Notes: generated by a model from the sequence alone, not told the origin. A stretch of 64,000 bases of DNA from Chryseosolibacter sp964551035 (GCA_964551035.1 CAZKBK010000016.1:1-64000); one strand, 5' to 3'. Shown: positions 35,623 to 45,314, counted from the stretch's first letter. Program-made: numbers and translations.

Positions 35623-36900
35623 TCAGGCCCGCACAAACGGTGATCGAATGGCACTTTCGCCAATTTCGCTGATACGCTTACAACCCGCCAGGCCCATGGT
35701 GAGTTCAAAATCCGCCATAATACTTCGCATCACGCTGTAGACACCTCGCTCGCCGGCGATGGCAAGCCCGTATGCGTAAGGTCGTCCGATACAAACGGCC
35801 GTAGCGCCAAGGGCAAGCGCCTTGAAGACATCCGCGCCGCCGCGAACACCGCTATCAAGCAAAACGGGGATCCTTCCCTGCACCGCATCCACAACCCGCG
35901 GCAATGCCTCAAGCGTGGAGATCGCACCATCCACCTGCCGGCCACCATGGTTGGAAACGATGATGCCATTCATGCCGAGATCCAACGCCTGACGGGCATC
36001 ATCGGGATGCAGGATACCCTTCAACACGAGGGGAAGCCTCGAATGGTCCCTTAGAAATTTCAAATCCTCCCACGTCGTACATGGATTCGAATACGTTGAG
36101 ATGAAGGTCCGCACAGCCTTGAGCGGCAATCCCGAACGAATTTTCCTGAGCAAGCCGTTGCCCGGAAACCTTTTCGCCATAGCAATCAATCCGCGAACGC
36201 TCTGCCATGTTACTTTCCTGTTGACGTTGGGCGCATCATCGGGGAGCGCAAGCATCCCGGTGAATACCGGGTCTGAGGTGTATTGGGCAATCCCTTTTCC
36301 CTCAAGGAAGGGCAGGTACCCCAGGTCGAGATCGCGCGTACGCCAACCCAGCAGGGTGGTGTCCAGCGTGACCACGATCGCATCGCAGCCGCTGCGTTCA
36401 GCACGGTTGAGAAAGCTGCGGACAAGGTCATTGTTTTTGCTCCAGTAAAGTTGAAACCACCGCGGGTTGTCTTTCATCACGCCGGAACATGCTTCCATGG
36501 GAAATGAAGCCTGATTTGAAAAAATGAACGGAATACCCAGGGATGTGGAGGCCCTGGCCACGGCCATGTCAGCCTCGGCATGCGCCAGTTCGAGCACGCC
36601 AATGGGTGACAACAACAAAGGCGTCGGCAATTTCCGCCCAAAAAGGTCAATGGTGGTGTCGCGTTCGCCAACGTTACAAAGCATCCGCGGAACGATGCGA
36701 CAACTTTCGAACGCACGCCTGTTCTCCGAGACCGTCGTCTCGCTCCCGGCGCCGCCTGCGATATAAGCGAACGCCTTCGGCGAAAGTACGGACCTGGCAA
36801 CCTTTTCCAGTTCCATGGGATCAACCGGAACCGCCGGAAGCAGTCCCGCAAAACCATTCAGGTAAATTTCTTTTTGCCATTCGAGTGCGGAAGAATCCAT
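35623..36900 (-). CDS. FMN-dependent alpha-hydroxy-acid dehydrogenase/oxidase
   Basis: 425 residues, a little longer than lactate dehydrogenase LldD or lactate oxidase. The TIM-barrel FMN fold is clear: SPIGVLELAHAEADMAVARA, IVVTLDTTLLGWRTRDLD, LVLKGILHPDDARQALDLG, the catalytic His in SNHGGRQVDGAIS, and the phosphate site DSGVRGGADVFKALALGA. Enzymes of this family oxidise L-lactate, glycolate, mandelate or other 2-hydroxy acids. There is no membrane-binding loop that I can identify. The precise substrate is undetermined. Confidence 0.88.
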   Translation of the reverse strand: MDSSALEWQKEIYLNGFAGLLPAVPVDPMELEKVARSVLSPKAFAYIAGGAGSETTVSENRRAFESCRIVPRMLCNVGERDTTIDLFGRKLPTPLLLSPIGVLELAHAEADMAVARASTSLGIPFIFSNQASFPMEACSGVMKDNPRWFQLYWSKNNDLVRSFLNRAERSGCDAIVVTLDTTLLGWRTRDLDLGYLPFLEGKGIAQYTSDPVFTGMLALPDDAPNVNRKVTWQSVRGLIAMAKRFPGNGLLRKIRSGLPLKAVRTFISTYSNPCTTWEDLKFLRDHSRLPLVLKGILHPDDARQALDLGMNGIIVSNHGGRQVDGAISTLEALPRVVDAVQGRIPVLLDSGVRGGADVFKALALGATAVCIGRPYAYGLAIAGERGVYSVMRSIMADFELTMGLAGCKRISEIGESAIRSPFVRA

Positions 36901-36979
36901 AGTGAAAGACGTTGTATGTAAAAGTAGGTATTGTTACGTCAATTTCCCCTCCCGCTGATTTTCGATCGGGGAATATGGT

Positions 36980-36987
36980 TATGTTTG
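36980..36987 (+). promoter_or_regulatory. -7 element TATGTTTG of cinA
   Basis: Exact TAnnTTTG match 57 bases upstream of the cinA start. A TTTC at 36960-36963 could be a weak -33 element at 16-base spacing. Its position downstream of the longest in-frame start supports the ATG at 37045. Confidence 0.4.
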
Positions 36988-37044
36988 CTCCACCGTGGTG
37001 CTATCGGCACGGCTCCGGATTTGCATCACCCTAAAATCAAGAAT

Positions 37045-38295
37045 ATGGCGAAAACGGTTCGCGCCGAACTCCTTTGCATTGGAGACGAATTACTCTTTGG
37101 TCAGGTGCTGGATACCAACGCCCATTGGATGAGCGCGGCGCTCAGTGATGCCGGCATCCGGGTCGTTTGGAAAACCACGGTTGGCGATGTCGAAGGCGAC
37201 ATCCTGGCCGCCTTCGCTCAAGCGGAAAAGCGCGCGGACATTGTCCTCATCAGCGGTGGCCTGGGGCCGACCAATGACGACCTCACCAAGCCCTGTCTCG
37301 CCAAATACTTCGACTGCAGCCTGCGCATCGATCCGGAGGCGCTTGAAGAAGTCACGTCTTTCTTCAAGAGCCGGGGGCGGGCGCTCACCGATGTAAACCG
37401 CCAGCAGGCAGCCCTTCCGGATTGTTGTGAAAAGATCACCAACCGCGTGGGCACGGCGCCCGGGATGTGGTTTGAACGCAACCAAAAGGTCTTCGTGTCA
37501 ATGCCAGGGGTTCCCCACGAGCTGAAGATCATGATGAACGAACTTGTGATCCCGAAGCTCAAGGTTTTTTTCAATCCGCCCATCATACACCATACGGTAA
37601 TTCGCACCGCCGGAATTGGCGAGTCGTTCCTGGCGGAAAAGATCCGTGGATGGGAGCGGTCATTGCCGCCGCATTTCAAGCTGGCCTACCTGCCGGGCGT
37701 TGGCGATCTGAGGCTCCGCCTTACGGCTTCGGGGTCCGACGGCGATCAACTTCAGCGCGAATCAGATGCGCTCGTGGCCGATTTAAAAGGAGTTGCCGGA
37801 GAATATATTTATGGACTCGGCGAAACGAATCTCGAGGCGGTGGTGGGCCAACTGCTGCGTGAACGCGGCCTGACGCTTGCCGCGGCCGAAAGTTGTACGG
37901 GCGGCTACCTATCGCATCTAATCACCAGCGTACCCGGAAGCTCCGACTACTTTGCCGGCGGCATTGTTGCCTATGACAACGAAATAAAGATCCAACAAAC
38001 CGGCGTCGATCGGGAGACCCTAAAAGCGCACGGCGCCGTTAGCGAAGAAACCGTGCTCCGAATGGCCAGGGGAGCGAGGGAAAAATTGGGCACCGACATC
38101 GGTGTCGCCACGAGTGGAATCGCCGGCCCCGGTGGTGGAACGCCGGACAAGCCGGTTGGGACCGTTTGGATCGCCTACAGCGATGCGCGCCAGGAGGTCG
38201 CAAAAAAACTCAACCTATCCTCCGAGCGCATGGTGAACATTCGCCTGGCATCAATGATTGTGTTGAACCTTATCCGGCAGCGCGTGGCGAAGTGA
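37045..38295 (+). CDS. cinA: CinA-family protein (competence/damage-inducible; NMN deamidase-type)
   Basis: 416 residues from ATG 37045; the 38 upstream residues are rejected because they cross a promoter box. The N-terminal MoCF-like domain (about 1-170) has LCIGDELLFGQVLDTNAHW and SGGLGPTNDDLT. The C-terminal CinA domain (about 255-416) has LAAAESCTGGYLSHLITSVPGSS and SGIAGPGGGTPDKPVGTVW. Two-domain CinA proteins hydrolyse ADP-ribose and/or deamidate nicotinamide mononucleotide in pyridine-nucleotide salvage. The 3' end faces the DUF2911 gene across 8 bases. Confidence 0.93.
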   Translation: MAKTVRAELLCIGDELLFGQVLDTNAHWMSAALSDAGIRVVWKTTVGDVEGDILAAFAQAEKRADIVLISGGLGPTNDDLTKPCLAKYFDCSLRIDPEALEEVTSFFKSRGRALTDVNRQQAALPDCCEKITNRVGTAPGMWFERNQKVFVSMPGVPHELKIMMNELVIPKLKVFFNPPIIHHTVIRTAGIGESFLAEKIRGWERSLPPHFKLAYLPGVGDLRLRLTASGSDGDQLQRESDALVADLKGVAGEYIYGLGETNLEAVVGQLLRERGLTLAAAESCTGGYLSHLITSVPGSSDYFAGGIVAYDNEIKIQQTGVDRETLKAHGAVSEETVLRMARGAREKLGTDIGVATSGIAGPGGGTPDKPVGTVWIAYSDARQEVAKKLNLSSERMVNIRLASMIVLNLIRQRVAK

Positions 38296-38303
38296 TCGCA
38301 TGG

Positions 38304-38855
38304 TCACTGCACTTTTACGGGCACTTCGAACCTCACGTCAGACCATTCAAAAACCATGTTGATCCCGTCGCCCTGCGGCGCCAGCGAAATCGTGAACTGT
38401 TCAACGGGAACGCCGGTCTTCTGAACCGGAACGTTCACACGCAATACATCCTTGTCGGGTTCAGGGTCAGCCGTGCCCCAGGCCGGTATGTCGGTGTTGA
38501 GGTGGATTTCAAAAGCCTCAGCGCCGGGGACAGCATACATCCAATATTTTCCTGCCGACACCGCCTGTCCGTTGAAAAGCACATCGCGGTTGAAGGAGAC
38601 TGTCGTTGGTTCATTCGCGCCGAGGCGCCAATATTCGCCGTATGGCTGAAGGGCATCCTGCTGTTCCGACCCAAAGATAATCCTGCCCCTGACCGACGGC
38701 CTGCTGTATTCAACCTTCACCGTGACGCCGCCCGACGTGAGGGCCTCGCTTCCCGATGGACTCAGCGTTCTGTTCCTGTAATTCAAATAGACAAATGCCA
38801 AAAGAATGATCACCACGAAGGCGAGTATCCCTATCCATATCTTTTTGTTTTTCAT
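38304..38855 (-). CDS. DUF2911 membrane-anchored protein
   Basis: 183 residues. There is one N-terminal transmembrane anchor (about 5-24) with a positively charged start, then a beta-rich extracytoplasmic domain. The DUF2911 signature is visible: VKVEYSRPSVRGRIIFG, LQPYGEYWRLGANEPTTVSFNRDV, and GKYWMYAVPG. The family is widespread in Bacteroidota and has no established role. It is a single-gene unit facing cinA. Confidence 0.88.
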   Translation of the reverse strand: MKNKKIWIGILAFVVIILLAFVYLNYRNRTLSPSGSEALTSGGVTVKVEYSRPSVRGRIIFGSEQQDALQPYGEYWRLGANEPTTVSFNRDVLFNGQAVSAGKYWMYAVPGAEAFEIHLNTDIPAWGTADPEPDKDVLRVNVPVQKTGVPVEQFTISLAPQGDGINMVFEWSDVRFEVPVKVQ

Positions 38856-39059
38856 GATAATGTGGTTCTGCTATCAAAACTAAGAAAAAATACAGTGCCA
38901 CATTCGCACATCGGCCCCAAATGCATCGCAACGATCATGAGACCTGGGTTTACGTCGAGGGATTTGATCCCGTACAGATCGATCCGATCATTGCATGCTG
39001 CGTCTATGGCCCTGCCTTTGCGCCACCATCCGGTGATTTCTTCCTTACAACAGCCGTGG

Positions 39060-40052
39060 TTATTCCATCCCCGTATCGGCTGACGTGAACCGGACAACGG
39101 AATTCTCGATGGGCTTCACGGTCCGGAGGAATTCATAGATCGCCCCAAGATCCTCTTTCGTCATATTGCAATACATCGTCCAGGGCATCATGGTCTGAAA
39201 ATCGCCAGGGCCCACAGGAGGAGGAACGTAGGCTGAATCAGCGTACATTTTAAACCGTTCGACGAACGCTTCCTTGGTCCATCGGCCGATGCCGGTTTCG
39301 TCGTGGGGTGTGAGGTTAGCGGATCGGACGACAGACCCATCGGGAAACATGAATTCCCTGCCACCGCCAAAAAGCTGCTCCTGAATAATTTGTCCGTTCT
39401 CTGCGGGCGTATGACACTCTGCACAGCCAGCTGCGTTGATCATATATCCACCATAAGCTACAACGTCCGACGGATCGGGCCTTGTCACGTGAGCGGCTTC
39501 GGACGGAATCGTATTGAGAATAAAATTCATGGGAAAGTCAGGTTGCGAGTCGGCAACCTGGTTCTCGATCGGTTCCAGGGAACGAACGTAAGCGATGAGG
39601 GCATAAATATCCTCCTCGTCCATACGGCCATAATACAGGTACGGCATGATCGGGAACATTGCATCGCCATGCCGGTTCACGCCCGTGGTGATTACGCGAT
39701 AGAGTTCTCCATCCGTATAGCTGGCGATTCCCGCGGGTGTGATGTTCTTCGAGTAATAGACTCCGGGAAATCCCATACTTTGGTCAAAACGTTCTCCCCC
39801 CTTTCCAAATGTACCGGGCACGATGGGTGCGGCGAAGCGGGTCCAGTCCCGCGTCGAATGGCAATCGATGCAAAGGTTGACCGCGTTGGCGAGGTACTTT
39901 CCACGTTCAATCCTTTCCGGGGAAAGTTCGACCTTTAGTTCGGGGGCGTCACCGACGTCGGGCAGCGCCGTGGCCACATAGCCAAGGACAGCGCCAAGCG
40001 CGACAACAATGACAATAAGGATAATGCCGAGAATAGAAATGATCTTTCTCAT
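39060..40052 (-). CDS. Dihaem c-type cytochrome, membrane anchored
   Basis: 330 residues. An uncleaved N-terminal helix (about 4-27) anchors the protein in the periplasm. Two haem-binding CxxCH motifs are present: CIDCH (about residues 61-65) and CAECH (about 215-219), each in its own cytochrome-c-like domain. Possible distal Met ligands are in FPIMPYL and QTMMPW. The layout resembles the cytochrome subunits of periplasmic alcohol or aldehyde dehydrogenases, but no dehydrogenase gene is next to it. The electron donor is unknown. Confidence 0.9.
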   Translation of the reverse strand: MRKIISILGIILIVIVVALGAVLGYVATALPDVGDAPELKVELSPERIERGKYLANAVNLCIDCHSTRDWTRFAAPIVPGTFGKGGERFDQSMGFPGVYYSKNITPAGIASYTDGELYRVITTGVNRHGDAMFPIMPYLYYGRMDEEDIYALIAYVRSLEPIENQVADSQPDFPMNFILNTIPSEAAHVTRPDPSDVVAYGGYMINAAGCAECHTPAENGQIIQEQLFGGGREFMFPDGSVVRSANLTPHDETGIGRWTKEAFVERFKMYADSAYVPPPVGPGDFQTMMPWTMYCNMTKEDLGAIYEFLRTVKPIENSVVRFTSADTGME

Positions 40053-40146
40053 TGTAGCGGGGTTTAGGTGTAGGTTACAGGATACTGATGTAATATAATC
40101 AGCTTAAAGCCAATACCTTACACCCCGAGGAAAAAATTTTTGGTCG

Positions 40147-40356
40147 TCAGGAGATGAAATAGGATCTCAGGGTCTCATAGGGCATCTCGACCTCAAGGAA
40201 CACGGGGGCGTCGTTGATGCTGTGATAATTCAATTCGACAATACACTTCCGGCTGTTTTGCGGACTTGGATAGATCCTGCCAATCGAAGAAGTATTCACG
40301 ATCTGCAGTTTTATCTCCCCTTCCTCTTCTGTTTTCAGTTCAATAAATGTGTTCAT
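40147..40356 (-). CDS. 69-residue protein of unknown function
   Basis: A short, soluble, beta-rich protein (MNTFIELKTEEEGEIKLQIV at the start, a central IGRIYPSP, and EVEMPYETLRSYF near the end). I do not recognise a family; the layout resembles a small SH3-like or FlbD-like fold only superficially. It begins 6 bases after the methyltransferase stop on the same strand, which supports it as a real, co-transcribed gene. Confidence 0.65.
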   Translation of the reverse strand: MNTFIELKTEEEGEIKLQIVNTSSIGRIYPSPQNSRKCIVELNYHSINDAPVFLEVEMPYETLRSYFIS

Positions 40357-40362
40357 GCGTCA

Positions 40363-41130
40363 TCATGGTTTCTCGCATTCTACCAACCAATCCCACGGGT
40401 AGGGCTTTCCCATCCACGCCGGGGGGTCGGTGAACTCAGTGTCCCAATTGTATTCGAGCTTGTCGATCTTTGTCACGCGTAATTGTACCTCGTCCAAAAG
40501 CACTTGAACCTCCGTCTCCAGGTAGTGTTTTGTAGGAACGCCGCCGATCTTCATGTACCCTCTAAGGAGATTTCTCGTTCCGTCCTCAAAAAATTCCAGA
40601 TCGGATTTTGGAATCCCGTCGAATGAGGTGCCCTCCCTTTCAAACCACTTCACCAACCGCCAGCCTGAATACAATCCGGATTCGAGCGAAGGGACGACAA
40701 ATATCGCCTTTCCATTCTCCTTCAAGGCGGCGGTGACATTCCGGAGAATACCCATATTTTTCTCCATGTCGGGAAGGATGGCAACGTTGCAGCAAAAAGC
40801 AAAATCCGCCGGAGGAAGCGCCTGAGGCACCGACAAATCCATTTGCTCCAACGAAACGTTCGGGAACGGCGCTTCTGACGCAACCTTTAAAAGCTCCGAT
40901 GAAATGTCAATTCCAAGGACGTTTCCAAACATGCGGGAGAGATAGGGAAAGGCTTTGCCCGTGCCGCATCCGACATCTATGGCGAGGTAGTCCTTGTTGG
41001 CGTGTGCGCGAAGGTATTTTCTGAGCTTGCCTTCACGATCTTCCTCATACGCATCAAATATCTCGTCGCCGTAGTTGGCGCCAATGTTATTCCAGTACGC
41101 TTTATCCTGCGTCTCCCTACGGGTTTTCAT
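40363..41130 (-). CDS. Class I SAM-dependent methyltransferase
   Basis: 255 residues. Motif I is AIDVGCGTGKAFPYLSRMFG (about 52-71), followed by the acidic end of beta-2 in VLGIDISSELLKVA and a motif near LPPADFAFCCNVAIL. The N-terminus (YWNNIGANYGDEIFDAYEEDREGKLRKYLR) is typical of small-molecule methyltransferases. The substrate is unknown. It probably forms a two-gene unit with the 69-residue protein gene 6 bases downstream. Confidence 0.85.
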   Translation of the reverse strand: MKTRRETQDKAYWNNIGANYGDEIFDAYEEDREGKLRKYLRAHANKDYLAIDVGCGTGKAFPYLSRMFGNVLGIDISSELLKVASEAPFPNVSLEQMDLSVPQALPPADFAFCCNVAILPDMEKNMGILRNVTAALKENGKAIFVVPSLESGLYSGWRLVKWFEREGTSFDGIPKSDLEFFEDGTRNLLRGYMKIGGVPTKHYLETEVQVLLDEVQLRVTKIDKLEYNWDTEFTDPPAWMGKPYPWDWLVECEKP

Positions 41131-41170
41131 CCGATAAAGATAGAAAATTCCGGCAGGAGTTGACGCAACG

Positions 41171-41365
41171 TTACTTCAGCACGCGAAATGGGAAGAGCAG
41201 GATCGCGCCGACAACTTTGAACACAAGCTCGATCGTGAGTCCGACAATCCTGAATGGAAGCAGCAGAAGCCACACCACCGGCAACAACAACAGGGCGGCC
41301 AGGGCGACGGGCCAGCACAGGGTAAACAGGAGGCACCAAAGGAGAATAAGCAACAATGTTCGCAT
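41171..41365 (-). CDS. Small hydrophobic membrane protein
   Basis: 64 residues from ATG 41365; a longer frame to 41446 adds 27 non-hydrophobic residues. Almost the whole protein is hydrophobic, with two or three helices (LLLILLWCLLFTLCWPVALAALLLLP, then VWLLLLPFRIVGLTIELVFKVVGAILLFPF). No family recognised. Its Leu-rich composition without frame interruption makes it likely but not certain to be a gene. Confidence 0.6.
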   Translation of the reverse strand: MRTLLLILLWCLLFTLCWPVALAALLLLPVVWLLLLPFRIVGLTIELVFKVVGAILLFPFRVLK

Positions 41366-41595
41366 GACTAAATGCCGGCACAAAATTCCGGCCATTCCGA
41401 AAACCGGTTTGTTGATTGCCCTGTCGAACCCGAAAGGCGACGCCAAACGTATTATTGTACACCGACTGTGCGATGATGAACATCTTTACGTCGATGGCGT
41501 TGCTTCGTTCTTGGTCGCGCTTAACTCTCTGCCTGTCCGGGATCGCGAAGGAAGGCCCATATAAAGCCACTTTGGAAAGTAAGACAGGCGGGCCG

Positions 41596-42300
41596 TTACG
41601 TGCTGATGTCGCCGTCTTCTATCGCCTTGACATTGCGGGCTTCAAGAAAAAGCTGGATGTTGACTGTTTCGGAAATGAACTGGTCTCCCAACGTGCGGTC
41701 GTTGCCGTAGTTCATTTGCCAATCGGTGCGGTCGATGTCGAAATTGGCCTCACCCCGAAGGATGTTCCCGTCGAGGTCGACGCGTGCAGGAAAGGTGACA
41801 TTTTTAGTTACCCCTTTCAGCGTAAGGTTTCCGCTGATGCTGTAGTTCGCGCCTTCGACCAGGGAATTGTCTCGTTCCGATGGTTTATACGGAATAACAT
41901 TGGTGATCTCAAACGTGGCCGTACCAAATTTATCGGCGTCAAAAAAATCTCCGCTCAACAAATGGGGACGAAGTTTAGTCTCAATGTCCTCCCCTTCCTG
42001 CTCCATGTCCATCGACTTGATATTAATCACGAACGACCCCCCCGAGATCGAATCGTTCATCACGGCGACGGCACCGTAGTTCAACCTGAATATCCCAGGA
42101 TGGTTCTTGCCGACGCCGTGTCCGGTGAACCTGACATACGAACGGGCCGTATCAATCACATAAGAGACGCCGGTCGGAACGACTCCTTCCTGTTCTTCAC
42201 GGATCTCGGCCTCATCGCCCCTCGGCGCCCGTTCGCAATTCAGCAGCGCCCCCGCCAGAACAACCAGCATGAGTCGCGTCCACAAAAACTTTCCCCTCAT
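41596..42300 (-). CDS. YceI-family lipoprotein
   Basis: 234 residues. The leader MRGKFLWTRLMLVVLAGALLNC gives a lipobox LLNC (Cys22). The YceI lipocalin-like barrel follows: YVIDTARSYVRFTGHGVG, the GGSFVINIKSMDM strand, LRPHLLSGDFFDADKFGTATFEI, and LTLKGVTKNVTFPARV. YceI proteins bind isoprenoid-like lipids in the periplasm. The position between a DUF1080 gene and a small membrane protein gene gives no clear pathway clue. Confidence 0.9.
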   Translation of the reverse strand: MRGKFLWTRLMLVVLAGALLNCERAPRGDEAEIREEQEGVVPTGVSYVIDTARSYVRFTGHGVGKNHPGIFRLNYGAVAVMNDSISGGSFVINIKSMDMEQEGEDIETKLRPHLLSGDFFDADKFGTATFEITNVIPYKPSERDNSLVEGANYSISGNLTLKGVTKNVTFPARVDLDGNILRGEANFDIDRTDWQMNYGNDRTLGDQFISETVNIQLFLEARNVKAIEDGDIST

Positions 42301-42352
42301 ATTTCAAAAATATTTTGACCGTTGAGCAGGGGAAAAATAGTGTACCGCCAGG

Positions 42353-43120
42353 TTAAAAATCGGTGTCGGCCGTTCCCAGTTCAATCTTCCCGATCCAAAT
42401 ATTCCGGAACAGCACTTCATGGCCCTCCGCCTGCAACTTTAGTCCACCCGGCGTATCGGTGATGCCGCGGCCACCATCGTTGCCACCGTCGATTCCCGAG
42501 TTAGGGCCGCCCCAAACCTGGCTGATAACGTGGTTGGTGTGTACCTTTTTTCCATTGAGGTAAACGGTGGCCATGGCCTTTTCGACGAGTTCGCCATCCC
42601 TGAAGCGGGCTGCCCGGAACACCACGTCGTATGCGTTCCACTTTCCAACGCCATTGTAGGCGTGGTAAGGCGACGGTGTTTCATTGATAATAGCGCCCAA
42701 TCCATGCACGGTAGAATCTCCGTCGAGGATCTGGATCTCGTAACGGTTCTGAAGATAAACACCGCTGTTTCCGCCAGGCTGTTTGATCAGGAATTCGACA
42801 TGGGCGCGGAAATCCCGAAACTTTTCCTTTGTGACAATGTCGGCAGCGCCATACCTGCCGCCCGCGCCTGCGGGGTCGTTTGCGCTGACGGCCCAGCCCG
42901 GTCCGGTCGGGTTGCGTACAATCTGCCACTTGATCGGCAATTCGGCCGAAAGGCGCGGCCCCTGCCAGTACGTCCACTTCGCATCGAGCATTTCGCGCGA
43001 TCCATCGAGATACATTTCCGCACCGGGAGGAGGTTTTGTGCCGACACCCACCTGCGCGGGGACGGCCTGGGACCCAAAGGTCAGTAAGAGAACGAGTGCA
43101 TACCCAGGTAGTTTCTTCAT
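42353..43120 (-). CDS. DUF1080 (3-keto-disaccharide hydrolase-like) exported protein
   Basis: 255 residues with a signal peptide (MKKLPGYALVLLLTFGSQAVPAQ). The concanavalin-like DUF1080 domain is clear from FRDFRAHVEFLIKQPGGNSGVYLQNRYEIQILD to GGLKLQAEGHEVLFRNIWIGKIE. DUF1080 members act on 3-keto sugars or occur as carbohydrate-binding beta-sandwiches. No oxidoreductase or SusC/D pair is adjacent, so this looks like an isolated glycan-related gene. Confidence 0.88.
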   Translation of the reverse strand: MKKLPGYALVLLLTFGSQAVPAQVGVGTKPPPGAEMYLDGSREMLDAKWTYWQGPRLSAELPIKWQIVRNPTGPGWAVSANDPAGAGGRYGAADIVTKEKFRDFRAHVEFLIKQPGGNSGVYLQNRYEIQILDGDSTVHGLGAIINETPSPYHAYNGVGKWNAYDVVFRAARFRDGELVEKAMATVYLNGKKVHTNHVISQVWGGPNSGIDGGNDGGRGITDTPGGLKLQAEGHEVLFRNIWIGKIELGTADTDF

Positions 43121-43175
43121 AGGTGTTGTATTAATAATGAATTCCTAAGTTAGCACAGTTTTCCCGTCCGCGCCA

Positions 43176-45314
43176 TCACATGTGGGCCACCTGGCTACCG
43201 CGAGATTGTGGGTGACTGGTAATTCTCACAAGTTCCCTGGAAAGGGCATAGATCATCGACAACTGGTTGAGGGTGTGATGGGCCATGGGTCCGGCGACGT
43301 CCGGATTCACTAGCTCAACATCCCGCTGACCATCGAGTTGTATTCTGGAGCGGGCAAGCCTTCCCTCAATGGCTTTGGCCATCCGTTCCGCATCGCCGAC
43401 TTCTTCATGCTCCACTGATGCCGACGACAATCCGGCGATATGTCCGGTGAGCATGTGGTTGGTGATCACAAATTGATGGATTGACGGCGATGCTTCCGAT
43501 TGATGGGGTTCAGCGAGCATGGCCTGAAAAGTGTCCGACAGGTTGGTAAGGGCCACCACGGCTTCCTGGCGCGCGTGCTGATAGTCAGCATCCGGTACGA
43601 TGCCGGACCTAAGCGCCTTCCACGCGGCGGAAAAATATCGCTGATTAGCTTCTATCATGCGTACCATCGAAGCATGGATCGCCTCGTGTTCCCACGATGG
43701 AAAAACGAACCTCGAAGCGAAGAACGCGATCACCGACCCTATCACCGTGTCGATTATCCGTTCCTGAATCATGGTGTTGAATTCAACAGGATTCAGAAAG
43801 TGAAATGTGATTACGATAAAGACGGTCAGAAAAACCACAAAGCCGAAATAATGAATCCTGAGCAGGCTGTAGCCCATGAGCATGGACAGGATCATAATGA
43901 CCAGCAGCGGGGTCGGCTCGTGGACGTAGTGTAGAATCATGAACGCAATCAAGACGCCCATCAGGGTGCCTGAGAGCCTGGCAATATTTCTTTTCCTGGA
44001 AATTGAATACACCGGCCTGATGATGGTGACAATGGTGAGCAGCAACCAATAGGGATGTGTGATGGAAAAAAGGATGGCTACACCATAGCCGGCAGCAAGT
44101 GCAACCGTCAGGCGAAGGGCGTGGCGGAAGGTGTTCGAGGTAAAGGTCAGATTTTTGAGAAACAACTCCACGGTCACCGCCTGCCCCAAAGCCTTCCGGC
44201 CAGCCCGTTCAATCCCCTTCTTAAAAGCGCTGTGATCGGCCTCAGCACGCGTGTAGAGCACAAGCTTGTTGATGCCATTCACGATGTCCTGCACATTGTC
44301 GAGAACTTTCCCGACGACGTCAAGACTATGCGGATCGTCCCGGCCAACGCGCGCCTGGGACAACTCCTCCCTGACATCGCCAAGCTGACGGTTGAGGTCG
44401 ACATCATTCTTTATGGACCGTCCCATCTGGACGGCAAGACCAACATACTCGAGGGAGGCTGCAAGCTGATGGATGAGACCGTAGACGCGCGTCAGCAGAC
44501 CAGAGGGTGCGAGTGTCCGCCGAAGTTCTCCGTAATCGAGGTACGAATGCAGGAATTGTTCATACAGGTCGAGTGAATCGAGGTACATCATCATCATTCG
44601 ACGGCTTCTCGGACTGGGGTCGGAAACGAACGTCCGCGTCTTGAACAGCAACTCCTTGCTTTGTTGTTCCAGGCGTTGCACGCGGCTTTGCTCCTTCATT
44701 ACGCGGGCAAACGCAAGCGTAAGGTCCGTTTCTCCGTACAGAGACGCCCTGGCCCGGAGATAATCCGCCATGGCAATGATGTTTTCTCCCAACGCCTGCT
44801 CTACCGGACGATAAGGACGCAGGCGGTACAACCAAAGACTGAAGAAGGTATACCAAAGCCCTCCGCCGGCAATCATAAGCCCGTCGGTAAGGGCATCTGC
44901 CCCTTCCCGGAATGACAACAGGGTCAACAAGGAAACAACCAGCGCGAGAGAACCTATGGCGCTCGCCCGCGCGCCATAAACGCCCGACATGGTCAGCACA
45001 AACCCGGCGACAATGACCTGGAGGAAAAGGAGAAACTCAAAGTTGCGCGTAAACCCGGTGAGGAGGACCAGTACGGTATTCAGCAGGGTGGCGACAAACA
45101 TCCCGTTCCGCCGGTGGTGGATCGGGCCGGGAGTGTCGGTAAGGCTCACGAACAGGGAACCCCAAAGAAAAGGAATGCCAGCAGCGACGTTGCCCGTCTT
45201 AGCCAACACGATAAGGGGTACCATGACCCCCGCTGTAATACGCAGGCCGGAGTACCAATATTGACTGGAGGCGAATTTTCTGACCTCCTGCAAATAATCG
45301 TTTGCCGGGATCAT
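43176..45314 (-). CDS. FUSC-family inner-membrane transporter (YccS/YhfK-like)
   Basis: 712 residues. Two blocks of about five to six transmembrane helices (about 25-170 and 395-520) are each followed by a cytoplasmic helical domain, the architecture of YccS, YhfK and aromatic-acid exporter AaeB relatives. The second block holds the conserved FUSC stretch HPYWLLLTIVTIIRPVYSISRKRNIARLSGTLMG. Substrates of most members are unknown; efflux of aromatic acids is known for AaeB. No HlyD-type partner is adjacent. It is a single-gene unit. Confidence 0.87.
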   Translation of the reverse strand: MIPANDYLQEVRKFASSQYWYSGLRITAGVMVPLIVLAKTGNVAAGIPFLWGSLFVSLTDTPGPIHHRRNGMFVATLLNTVLVLLTGFTRNFEFLLFLQVIVAGFVLTMSGVYGARASAIGSLALVVSLLTLLSFREGADALTDGLMIAGGGLWYTFFSLWLYRLRPYRPVEQALGENIIAMADYLRARASLYGETDLTLAFARVMKEQSRVQRLEQQSKELLFKTRTFVSDPSPRSRRMMMMYLDSLDLYEQFLHSYLDYGELRRTLAPSGLLTRVYGLIHQLAASLEYVGLAVQMGRSIKNDVDLNRQLGDVREELSQARVGRDDPHSLDVVGKVLDNVQDIVNGINKLVLYTRAEADHSAFKKGIERAGRKALGQAVTVELFLKNLTFTSNTFRHALRLTVALAAGYGVAILFSITHPYWLLLTIVTIIRPVYSISRKRNIARLSGTLMGVLIAFMILHYVHEPTPLLVIMILSMLMGYSLLRIHYFGFVVFLTVFIVITFHFLNPVEFNTMIQERIIDTVIGSVIAFFASRFVFPSWEHEAIHASMVRMIEANQRYFSAAWKALRSGIVPDADYQHARQEAVVALTNLSDTFQAMLAEPHQSEASPSIHQFVITNHMLTGHIAGLSSASVEHEEVGDAERMAKAIEGRLARSRIQLDGQRDVELVNPDVAGPMAHHTLNQLSMIYALSRELVRITSHPQSRGSQVAHM

